Shown: positions 8,115 through 16,339 of the stretch, piece after piece | How positions within the stretch are numbered: the first letter of the stretch is position 1 | How the letters are laid out: every line of letters begins with the position of its first letter | NCBI RefSeq assembly: GCF_003253435.1 | Contig: NZ_QKUB01000011.1 | Coordinates: 1-16,705 of the forward strand | DNA from: Metamycoplasma auris | GTDB lineage: Bacteria; Bacillota_I; Bacilli_A; Mycoplasmatales; Metamycoplasmataceae | Length of the DNA: 16,705 nucleotides | Direction: 5' to 3' | Position numbers and translations under genes: made by a program | Notes under the pieces: generated by a model | What the model saw: the letters and a program-made list of their open reading frames with translations, nothing else | Told to the model about the DNA's origin: nothing | Databases searched by the model: none

Positions 8115-9989
8115 TTAATCTTCACTAAATGATGAGTGATACATTTTTTCATATATACCTTTTTTAGCAAGCAATTCTTCATGTTTTCCACTTTCAATAA
8201 TTTGACCATCATCGATCACAAAAATTCGATCTGCATTTATGATTGTTGATAAACGATGTGCAATGATAAATGAAGTTTTATCCTTCATTAATTCATTGAT
8301 TGCATTTTGTATAATTTTTTCAGTTCTTGTATCAATATTAGAAGTAGCTTCATCAAGAATTAAAATCTTCTTATTAGCAATAATTGCCCTCGTAATTGCA
8401 AGTAGTTGTCTTTCACCTTGCGAGAAGTTGCTTCCACCTTCTTCTACAATTTCATCATATCCATTTTCAAGTTGTTGAATAAATTCATCGGCATGTGTAA
8501 TTCTTGCTGCATTAATAATTTCTTCATCACTTGCATTTAGGTTAGCATATCTCAAATTCTCTTTAATTGTGTCTTTAAATAAAAATGTATCTTGAAGCAC
8601 AATTGAGATTTGATTTCTTCACGATGCTTCATTAATTTCATTTGATTTAAAATTGTCAATTTTGATTTCACCACTATAAGGCAAATAAAATTTACTTAAA
8701 AGATTGATTATTGTTGTTTTTCCAGCACCTGTTTTCCCAACAAAGGCAAATACTTGTCCTTTTTTAGCTTTAAAGTTTGTATTTTTCAACTGTAGAATAT
8801 TTGGATTATTACTATATGAGAAATTTACATTTTCAAAACTAACTTCACCTTTGATTTCGTCTTTTATTACATTTAGTTTAGTTTCATCAATTTCAGGTCT
8901 TAGATTAATTAAATTAAATAATCTTGCAGCTGATACTAACATAATTTGAAGCTGTGCAATATTTTCAAAAACTCTAACAATATTATTAGACATAATTCTT
9001 ATATATAAAACAAATGAAAGAATTATTCCAGGACTGAAAGGTTTGTTTGAACCAGTTCCAATACCTCCAGTTACAAATGCAGCTGCACTAATTACTACAA
9101 CTAGTTGTAATAGATTGATTACAACATTTCCATAAGGTCACATTACCCCACTATAAACTGTCGCCTTTAGTGATGACTTATATAATTTGTCAGTCTTTTG
9201 ATTAAATTGGTCATTAATTTGGTCATTAAAGTCAAGTGATTTAATCAAATGATGTGCTGCGAGATTTTCTTCAATAAAACCATTTAGTTTTGCAATATGT
9301 TTTTGTTGCTTTTGAAATTGTGGACTTGATTTTTTAATTAACAAAACAATCAATGATAAAGATAAAGGGAATAAAGCTAAAGTAATTAAAGATAAGTACA
9401 CTGAATAATAAAACATAAAACCAAATGAAAAAATAGTAACTGATATTGTCGAAATAATTGTATTCATATTTCCAGCAAGTCCAGTCGAAACATTATCAAC
9501 ATCATTTGTTAAAATAGCCATCAATTCACCAGTACTTACTTGATCAAAAAATGAAATTGGCATTCTCATAATTGATTTATAAGCATCATGCCGCATCATT
9601 GCAGCACTTAAAACTCCCGATTCAACTGATAGGAAGTTTGATATGTAAGAAAGAATTTGGAGAAGGATATAGTTAACTACTAGTAAACTAAAATAACCAA
9701 TGAACTTAAATAAATCAAAGTTATTGCCATTATTTCCAACTAGGAAATTATAAGATAAGAAATGATCAGTAATATATCCAACTAAATATATTCCAGCAGT
9801 TAACCCAGCACCAGATAAAATTGCGGTGATAACAATTCAAAAAGTCATTCCTTTTTTATAGTTTACATATTCTAAGATTTTTTTAAATGTATCTCACTTA
9901 AGTTGTGAACGTCTTTTTTTAAGCGCAGACTTTTCTTTTTTTGTTAAGTGCAAATTATTTTCTTTTTTAAATGGATCTAGATTATACAT
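8115..9989 (-). CDS. ABC exporter half-transporter with the catalytic ATPase site (partner A)
   Basis: This is a 624-residue protein, continuous under code 4, with a membrane domain followed by a nucleotide-binding domain (type IV/B-type exporter). The membrane domain spans about 45-350 and contains the conserved SFFDQVSTGELMAILTNDVD coupling region near 130-150. The nucleotide-binding domain has Walker A GKTGAGKT (418-425), Q-loop Gln466, Walker B ILILDEATSNID with catalytic Glu547, and switch His578 in IIAHRLSTI, all canonical. Its signature motif is SQGER (523-527) instead of SGGQ. The partner gene upstream shows the opposite pattern, so this subunit supplies the functional Walker motifs of a heterodimer. 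The ATG at 9989 follows AGGAGA and overlaps the partner's stop by 8 bp. Families with this arrangement export drugs, lipids or peptides; the substrate cannot be read from the sequence. Confidence 0.92.
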
Positions 9990-11817
9990 TGTCATCTCCT
10001 AATTGAGTCTTTGCAATTTCAGAGTATAGATAACATCTATTCATTAATTCATCATGACTTCCACTATCAATCATCTTTCCTTTTTCTAAAACAATAATCT
10101 TATCTGCATCCATAATTGAAGAGATTTTTTGAGCAATGATAATTGTGACAAGATTTCCTGAATTTAGATTTTTAATGTTTCTTTTAATTTGTTTTTCAGT
10201 ATTTGCATCAAGTGCTGAAGTTGAGTCATCTAGAATAAGTATTTTAGGATTTTTTATTAAACCTTGAGCAATTGAAAGACGCTGTTTTTGTCCACCTGAA
10301 AAATTAACACCCTTAGCTTGAACTTCAGAATCAAGATTTTTTTCTAATTTTGAAACAAAATCGTATGCGCATGCATTTTTGATGCTTGCAATAAGTTCTT
10401 CTTCTGTTGCTTCTGGATTTGCCATTAATAAATTAGATTTGATTGTGCCACTTAAAAGAAGTGGTTTTTGATAAATATGTGCAATTGAGTTACGCAGTGA
10501 CTTTGTATCAATTTCTTTAATATCATGCCCATCAATCTTAATAAAACCATGCATTGTTTTAAAATCTAAGCTAAGTAGTTGTGCAATTGTACTTTTTCCT
10601 GAACCAGTTGGACCAATAATACCAATAGTTTCCCCGGGTTTTGCTTCAAATGTGATATCCTCAAGGACATTTTTTTCTGCATCAGTGTAATATCTAAAAG
10701 ATACATGATCAAAACAAATGTGTCCTTTAGATATTTTTTTATCTGAAACTACATAATTAATATCTGGTTTTGTGTTGAATATTTGATTGATTTTTCTTGC
10801 TGATATTATTGATCTAGCAAGTGTAAATCCAACGAATGATGACATAATTACACCAATTGTAATATACATAACATAATTAATAAATGTTGTTGCATTTGAA
10901 AGGATATTTTTATATTGATCAAAATTATTGGTATTGCCTACTTTGTTTCTAATAATAAATCCTGCAGCCAATAAAATGATTGCTGTTGCAATATTGGCAA
11001 ATAAGTTAACAAAAGCAAATGCTAAGTTATAAAAATTTCATGATTTTTTAGATATTGTATGTCAATTTTGATTCTTATCTTCAAATTTTTTAGCTTGTAG
11101 CGATTCAAGATTATATGACTTAATAACTCTAATTCCAAGAATACTTTCTTGTGACTCATTATTAATCTTTTCATACATTTTTTCTTCCTTAATGAAATAA
11201 GGAACCATGATTGCTCCTGAAATAAGCATAGTTAAGGTCAACACAGGAATTAAGACACCTAGAATAATTGAAAGTTGCATATCAGTTAAAAGTGCAAATA
11301 CAAGGCCAAAAATTAAATTAAATGGACCAATGATAGCCAATCTTAAAAAGAGATTAATTCCTCATTGAATTCTTGTAATGTCAATAGTAAATCTTGTAAG
11401 AATTTTAGAATGACTAAAAAATTCAATATCCTTCTGTGATAAAGACCCTAAATGACTTCATAATTTTTGACGAATTTGTCGCGCAGCTGCAATGGAAATA
11501 TATGAACCTAGAATCGAACCACTAAGCGTTGCGAATGAACCAATTAATAATGCAATTGCAAAATAAATTGAAAATAATTTTAGTGTATAAGACAAACTAC
11601 CAGAAACTGTAAACATTTTTAGAATTGTAATTCTAAGATCAGTTGGTTCAGGTATATTTGCTGCAATTAAGAAAGATTTTTGCGAAACCAAAGACGTTAT
11701 TTGACCAATAAAAATTGGAATGAATAAAAAAGCAATGACTTGAATACTTGTTAGCAATATTGTAATCACTGATAAAACTTTAAACTTTGCACTCATCATT
11801 TTGAAAAGTCTAAACAT
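9982..11817 (-). CDS. ABC exporter half-transporter with a degenerate ATPase site (partner B)
   Basis: This is a 611-residue membrane domain plus nucleotide-binding domain. Hydrophobic segments begin at about residue 13 (VLSVITILLTSIQVIAFLFI) and continue to about 330. The nucleotide-binding domain has Walker A GPTGSGKS (402-409), Q-loop Gln450 and a canonical signature SGGQ (507-510). The usual Walker B catalytic Glu is Asp531 (ILILDDSTSALD) and the switch His is Gln563 (IIIAQKISSI). The same Asp and Gln substitutions are known from the degenerate subunits of heterodimeric exporters such as TM287/288. Its intact signature would complete the active site of partner A, while its own site would bind but hardly hydrolyse ATP. 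First gene of a two-gene operon; the start at 11817 is preceded by a GGGGGG purine stretch, and a candidate -10 box lies about 50 bases upstream. Confidence 0.92.
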
Positions 11818-11866
11818 CTAATTTACCCCCCTTTTAAATACTATTTATTTTCTATTATGATTTGAA

Positions 11867-11872
11867 ATTATA
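11867..11872 (-). promoter_or_regulatory. Candidate -10 box for the ABC exporter operon
   Basis: A TATAAT hexamer on the minus strand lies 50 bases upstream of the first ABC start and downstream of the acetate kinase terminator, so the exporter pair is probably its own transcription unit. No good -35 box is seen. Confidence 0.4.
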
Positions 11873-11912
11873 AGAATTTTAATATTTAATAATATTAAGT
11901 ATAAGTTTACAA

Positions 11913-11953
11913 TAAAAAATTAAATATCTAACTTATAAACAATAAGTTAGATA
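11913..11953 (-). terminator. Terminator downstream of acetate kinase
   Basis: A perfect 12-bp stem, TATCTAACTTAT (11925-11936) with ATAAGTTAGATA (11942-11953), closes a 5-base loop. On the minus strand ATTTAATTTTTT follows. The T run is interrupted, but the stem is long and it lies about 30 bases past the stop at 11982. Confidence 0.75.
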
Positions 11954-11981
11954 AGAAAGTTAGAAATTTAGTTAAAGAATT

Positions 11982-13160
11982 TTATAGATGAATTGCTTCA
12001 TTTGCAATGAATCATTCCTCATCAGCCTTAATTACATAGATTGGAATTTCAGAATTAGATGACGAAATCAATTTGTAATCTTTGAAATTACGATCATTAT
12101 TCTTAAGGTCATCAATTGCCAAATGAAATAAATGAATTTTGCTAATAACTGCTTTTCTTATTGCTGCATCATTTTCGCCAACTCCAGCTGTAAAGATGAT
12201 TGCATCTGCTTTATTTTCAATCTTATTTAAATAAGTAATTAAGTAATCTGCAATTCTTTGAGCATATAATTCAAGTGCAAATGATGCATTATTATTAGTT
12301 TCCTCATGTGTATGCACGTCTCTTAAATCAGAAGATATCTGAGATACTCCAAGCATTCCTGATTGTTCATTTAACATCTTAAACATTTCTTCGATCGTCA
12401 TATTTTTATGCTTCATGATGTATGGAATAATTGATGGATCAATATCTCCACTTCTTGTTCCCATCATAATTCCAGCAAGTGGTGTGAATCCCATTGATGT
12501 ATCAATTGATTGATTATCCTTAATCGCACATAATGAAGCCCCATTTCCAATATGTAAACTTACGATGTTAATTTTATTTTTATTTAAAATTTCTTGTGCT
12601 TTTAGAGTTACATAATTATGATTTAAACCATGAAATCCATATTTACGGATATTAAGTTCATCCGAGATTTCCTTTTTGATTGGATATGTATATGCTAAAG
12701 GAGATAAAGTTTTATGGAATGATGTATCAAAATGCATTGACATACTTGCGTGTGGAAGTAATTCTCTAAAAGCCTCAATTGCAGCAATTGCTCCGGGGTT
12801 ATGAATTGGAGCTAAATCAATTGCATCTTTTAGAATTGCAAGAGTTTCATTAGAAACTAGTGTTGTATCCTGCAACTTAATACCACCATTAACAATTCTA
12901 AAGGCAACTTTACTTATGTCATCATAGCTTTCAATAATGTTGTGTTGTGTTCATTGTGTCACAATTTGTTTAACTGTTTCTAAGAAATCAGGAAGAGGTA
13001 ATTTTTTTTCTTCTTTTAGTCCATTAAATTCAAGTGAAAGAATCCCTTCTTTCATCTTTATTCTTTGAGCCAAACCTTTTGCTTCAACTTCTAAATTTTG
13101 ATTAAAAAGCGTTCATTTGATAGAACTAGAACCTGCATTGATAACTAATATTTTATTCAT
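11982..13160 (-). CDS. ackA: Acetate kinase
   Basis: This is a 392-residue cytosolic enzyme, close to the usual 395-400, that interconverts acetyl phosphate plus ADP with acetate plus ATP. In fermentative mycoplasmas this is a main substrate-level ATP source from pyruvate. Family motifs in order: INAGSSSIKW (7-16, with active-site Asn8), RIVNGG, LAPIHNPGAI, MHFDTSFHKT, SLHIGNGASLCAI, MGTRSGDIDPSI, and the C-terminal ADEEWFIANEAI holding the conserved Glu. Catalytic Asn, Arg, His, Asp and Glu positions are thus all present. TGA encodes Trp16 and the Trp near the C-terminus. The family's usual HRVVHGG is FRIVNGG here: the Arg is kept but both flanking His are replaced. The start follows AAGGAA. 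No phosphotransacetylase gene is adjacent; the neighbours are the ABC pair and 5S rRNA. Confidence 0.95.
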
Positions 13161-13210
13161 ATTCGAAAATTCCTTATAAAGTATAAAAATTATTATTAAT
13201 AGTTTAATAG

Positions 13211-13216
13211 ATTATA
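13211..13216 (-). promoter_or_regulatory. Candidate -10 box for ackA
   Basis: TATAAT on the minus strand lies about 50 bases upstream of the ackA start, within a very AT-rich stretch between ackA and the 5S gene. No convincing -35 hexamer is visible. Confidence 0.4.
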
Positions 13217-13275
13217 AAAGAAAAAATAATAAATATGATTAATAACTTTTATTAGGCTAAAATAAAAATAAAAAA

Positions 13276-13378
13276 AGAGCAACGACCTATTTTCCCTTAT
13301 GGTATCGTCGGCACTGAAGGTCTTAACTGCTGAGTTCGGAATGGAATCAGGTGGGCCCCTTCGTTATGGTTGCTATGG
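13276..13378 (-). rRNA. rrf: 5S ribosomal RNA
   Basis: The minus strand carries the 5S core: GGGGCCCACCTGATTCCATT, CCGAACTCAGCAGTTAAG, then CAGTGCCGACGATACC and a GGGAAAATAGGTCG segment. The ends pair as helix I, AGCAAC (complement of 13369-13374) with GTTGCT (complement of 13278-13283). The exact ends are uncertain by a few bases. A long T run follows the 3' end directly and can serve as the terminator. No 16S or 23S gene is in the window: the neighbours are whiA and ackA, so this is an unlinked 5S gene. A TAAAAT about 6 bases before the 5' end may be its own -10 box. Confidence 0.93.
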
Positions 13379-13407
13379 TTATTATTTTACATAAAAAAAA
13401 TTTTTTT

Positions 13408-13451
13408 AAAAAAAAATTGAAACTTTTTTTTATTGATTAGTTTCAATTTTT
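13408..13451 (-). terminator. Terminator overlapping the end of whiA
   Basis: A 12-bp stem, AAAAATTGAAAC (13412-13423) with GTTTCAATTTTT (13440-13451), runs into a T run on the minus strand (complement of 13408-13416). The right arm lies inside the last whiA codons and the TAA stop at 13430 falls in the loop, so the coding end doubles as terminator. It separates whiA from the 5S gene about 30 bases further on. Confidence 0.7.
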
Positions 13452-14299
13452 TCTTTATTTTTATCTTGGTTATATTTTTTAACCTTATTTTTTAGTTTGA
13501 TTAATGCATGATTTAGGGAAGAGCGTGACTTAATTAAATTATGCTGTGCTAATAACCTTACTAATTCACTTAAACTACTATCCAAATTATTTTTTTTAAC
13601 CTTAAAAAAATATAGTTCATCCTTACTAAAAAGAGATTTTAATTTATTTTTAATTATAAAATCGTAGTTTTCTAAAAACAAAGTATTAGCATCAGCAATT
13701 CTTTGTTGATTATAAATATCAAAGTTAGTAATTCGGTTAATGTTATTATAGTAGTCCCTTGAAATTTTGTATTCTTCTAATTGATAATAAGAATTAATTG
13801 CTTCAATTGCTTTAAGGAAATCACAAATATGTTCAATCTTTTTTAGATAAATAATGAAACGATTATTTCTTTTTAGAAGTTTAAATTCCAAATCATATTT
13901 GTTTAAAATTGATAAACACTCCATTGCCTTATCAAAGGCATAGAATTTAAGTTCCAAATGATTAGATAAACTTTTAAAATCTGAAATTGAACCTGATGAT
14001 AAAAAAATTCCTGAAAAATAATCACGCTCTAATTTAAGTTTGGGATTAAAAAAACTACTTAATTTAATAAGTAATTCATTTTTTCTTAAATGATTGAAAG
14101 GAATCTTAAATTCATTTAACAAATCAATTAAAAAATTTAATAGATTTTTATTGTTGAAAATAATTGTTGCTTCATCATTTTTTATTTTTGAGGTCGCAAA
14201 AATACCACTTAAAAGATTTAACTTTTCTTGCTTTTTAAGTGGTCTTTGAATGATTTCATTTTTAATCTGAAATGTAAAAGTTCGATCTGACATATTCAT
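13430..14299 (-). CDS. whiA: WhiA-family DNA-binding protein
   Basis: This is a 289-residue protein related to WhiA, the fusion of a degenerate LAGLIDADG homing-endonuclease-like domain with a C-terminal helix-turn-helix that is conserved in Gram-positive bacteria and mollicutes. Visible hallmarks: an N-terminal FTFQIKNEIIQRPL segment, RDYFSGIFLSSGSISD (about 92-107, the usual YFRGAFLAGGS), KISRDYYNNINRITNFDIYN with QQRIADA (about 183-209, the usual NR-x-x-N...K-x-x-x-A pattern), and a C-terminal LSELVRLLAQHNLIKSRSSL helix-turn-helix followed by a Lys-rich tail. It is probably a transcription factor or chromosome-associated protein; its targets in mycoplasmas are not clear. Two starts are possible, ATG at 14299 or 14293. 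Neither has an SD sequence, and a -10-like box lies only 7 bases upstream, so the message may be leaderless. Confidence 0.88.
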   Translation of the reverse strand: MNMSDRTFTFQIKNEIIQRPLKKQEKLNLLSGIFATSKIKNDEATIIFNNKNLLNFLIDLLNEFKIPFNHLRKNELLIKLSSFFNPKLKLERDYFSGIFLSSGSISDFKSLSNHLELKFYAFDKAMECLSILNKYDLEFKLLKRNNRFIIYLKKIEHICDFLKAIEAINSYYQLEEYKISRDYYNNINRITNFDIYNQQRIADANTLFLENYDFIIKNKLKSLFSKDELYFFKVKKNNLDSSLSELVRLLAQHNLIKSRSSLNHALIKLKNKVKKYNQDKNKEKIETNQ

Positions 14300-14305
14300 C
14301 TAAAC

Positions 14306-14311
14306 ATAATA
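14306..14311 (-). promoter_or_regulatory. Candidate -10 box directly upstream of whiA
   Basis: TATTAT on the minus strand ends 7 bases before the ATG at 14299. Transcription would start at or within a base or two of the start codon. With no SD sequence present, this suggests a leaderless mRNA. There is no clear -35 box. Confidence 0.35.
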
Positions 14312-14369
14312 GCACATTTTTATAACTTAGAACTTATATAAATTAATGACTTAGATAATAATTTAATTA

Positions 14370-15431
14370 TTAGTCAAAATCAAACTTTATATCTTCATTT
14401 TCATATTCTTTTTTAGTTATTGAATATCCAAAAAAATTATCTGCTCCGTCTCAAACTTCTTTAATGAAATTCTTAAGTCTCTTAATTTCAACTAAAAGAT
14501 TTTCTAAATCTTTATTAATTTCTTTATCTTGATTACTTTTAAGTCAATCTATACCATTTCTTAATGATTTAATTCCAAATTTAAGATTATCAATCAATGT
14601 TTCTATTGATTCCTTGTATTTTTGTTGAATGTTATCTTTATTGATTTCACTATCAAATTCAATTGTTTCAATTGTTCCTTCTTCAAGTAGATCCTTATCA
14701 AATTCATACTTTTTTAAATTTGAAATAATGTTTTCTAGTTTAATAATTTCATTGGTGTATTGATTGATTAATTCATTGTGCTTATTATTATTGAAAACAT
14801 TAAAACTTACAATAATCTCATCAATTAATTTTTTATCATTAGCAATGATCTTTGCTTTATTTTCTTTTAAAATTTCAATCTTGAATTGATCAATATTAAA
14901 ATTTTTTAAACTTGAATTTAAATTCTTAATTCCTTCAAATATAGCTAACTTAGTAACCTTGTTATTTATTAAAGGAATGCCTCCTATATTTGTAATTTTA
15001 ATTAATTGAGCGATATTAGTTTTTACTACTAGAGTATATGTAACAGTTAACTTTTGATTTTCTAAATATTTATCCTTATTTTTTGAGTGTTTTGAAATAT
15101 AGATAAATGCCTTATTTTTCTTAATACTACCTATAAATAGATCTTTCAATATTTCATTGTTAAGTGTATCTTTATTAAGCCTTAAAATTGCTTCTCTAAT
15201 AGCTTCGTGTCTTGGAAGTTCATTACCTTCCATGATTGGCAATTCTCCAAGATTAGTTATTTTTATTAGGTTTGATAATTTTATTTTTTGATTAGCATGA
15301 TTAGTATTTTTATTTCTATCAATATGCTTATTTTCTTTTGATTTTTTATCAATACAAGAGATTTGCAGAATCGGTGTTGAAATTGTTGCAACAGAGACTG
15401 TTGCAAATAAAAATGCAAGACTTTTTTTCAT
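14370..15431 (-). CDS. Surface lipoprotein with two N-terminal repeats and a C-terminal helical domain
   Basis: This is a 353-residue protein; the frame passes TGA Trp codons at 14544 and 14451 and ends at a TAA at 14370. The signal peptide is MKKSLAFLFATVSVATISTP with lipobox LQISC, so Cys26 is the likely lipidation site. A polar linker (27-50) precedes two similar segments of about 75-80 residues (about 50-130 and 138-212) that begin LSNLIKITNLGELP and IAQLIKITNIGGIP. They resemble the repeated lipoprotein-associated domain of mycoplasma lipoproteins (Lipoprotein_17 type), though I cannot confirm this without a search. The rest (about 218-335) is helical and charged, and starts with the same YEFDKDLLEE motif region as the two lipoproteins to its right. 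The ribosome site is weak. The AT-rich element with 17 T lies 85-101 bases upstream. Function is unknown. Confidence 0.82.
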
Positions 15432-15508
15432 ATTTTTACTTTGTATACTTTTATTAAATTTTTATGTAATAACTTTCTTTATGTAAACTTAGTTACTACT
15501 CAAATTTC

Positions 15509-15550
15509 ATTTTACTTTTTTTTTTTTTTTTTGCCAAAGTAGTAAAAAAA
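15509..15550. repeat. AT-rich intergenic element, copy B, with a T17 run
   Basis: The order is ATTTTACT, 17 uninterrupted T counted with the last T of that motif (15516-15532), GCCAAAGTAGT, then seven A; it parallels 8012-8052. It overlaps the T-run side of the neighbouring terminator and lies upstream of the lipoprotein gene starting at 15431. Long poly-A/T runs near mycoplasma surface-protein promoters can vary in length; no evidence of variation can be seen in one sequence. Confidence 0.55.
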
Positions 15551-15581
15551 CACTGAATTTTGCGTCCCAATTCAGTGTTTT
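15544..15581 (-). terminator. Terminator of the broken lipoprotein gene
   Basis: A 13-bp perfect stem, AAAACACTGAATT (15547-15559) with AATTCAGTGTTTT (15569-15581), is followed on the minus strand by a T run (complement of 15544-15550). The stem is nearly the same as that of the terminator at 16271-16308. Confidence 0.85.
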
Positions 15582-15646
15582 TTAATTAAAGTTTATTGAA
15601 GAGTGCTATCTTATATAAATTTTTATTTATATATTAAAATAAATTA

Positions 15647-16234
15647 TTATCTCAATCCCGATATATTTTTTAATACTTCAAATTGTTCTTTTAATAGGTT
15701 ACTTAAATCTTTATTATAAGAAAAAAGATTATTAATATCTTCTAAACTTAAATCAGAACTAAGATCTTTTAGTGCTTCTTTTAATCCACTAATAAATAAA
15801 GTTAACTCAGATTGGAATTCAGAAACAAAATCATTGAATTTATCTTTTGATATCTTTTCAAGATACTTAGAATTCATATTTTCATTTTTAAATTTTTCAA
15901 CCTTATTTTCATCAAACTTAATAGTTTAAATTTTAGAAGAAATTTCTTCAAATTCCTTAATAAGATCATTAATTTGTGCTTTCAATTTTTCTAGTTCTGA
16001 AGGTTCTTTTTTAGGTGATGATGATTGCTTTGAAATTAATTCTTTATCTTGTTTTTTAGTTTCATTTGTAGTAGTTGAAGATTTTTCTACATTCAATGAG
16101 GTTTGCAAGTCTTTCTTATTTATATTTTCTTTATTTTTATTAGTCTTATTGCTACATTTTGCTGCGATTAAAGGCATTGCTACTAAAGGAGTAATTGAAC
16201 CTATAGTTATTAGAAATCTATTAATTTTTTTCAT
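15647..16234 (-). pseudogene. Lipoprotein gene interrupted by one in-frame TAA
   Basis: The ATG at 16234 opens a lipoprotein with leader MKKINRFLITIGSITPLVAM and lipobox IAAKC (Cys27), a Ser/Thr/Lys-rich linker, and a helical segment ending FEEISSKI. A TAA at 15926-15928 stops it after 102 residues. The same frame continues without another stop to the TAA at 15647 and encodes TIKFDENKVEKF, FVSEFQSELTLF and LSNLLKEQFEVLKNI. These line up along their whole length with AKFDKDKLEEF, LQKEFTDELNTF and ISELVKEQFTIFEKV of the next gene to the right. So the ancestral product had about 195 residues and a single substitution probably broke it. Either a truncated secreted lipoprotein is still made or the gene is decaying; an internal ATG at 15877 lacks a good ribosome site. 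A sequencing error at the TAA cannot be excluded. Confidence 0.75.
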
Positions 16235-16270
16235 ATATTAATCTTTCAAATTTTTAATCTAAAAATAAAC

Positions 16271-16308
16271 TAAAACACTGAATCATATGATTTAAATTCA
16301 GTGTTTTA
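16271..16308 (-). terminator. Terminator of the rightmost lipoprotein gene
   Basis: A perfect 13-bp stem, TAAAACACTGAAT (16271-16283) with ATTCAGTGTTTTA (16296-16308), encloses a 12-base loop. Only a short T stretch follows on the minus strand. It lies about 30 bases past the stop at 16340. Confidence 0.75.
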
Positions 16309-16339
16309 AAAATATTATGTAGAAATTATATATTATTGA

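Noticed and set aside
13100..13430. tRNA, 16S or 23S sequence beside the 5S gene.
   Set aside because: Nothing in the flanks resembles tRNA arms or rRNA; the spaces are short AT-rich intergenic DNA.
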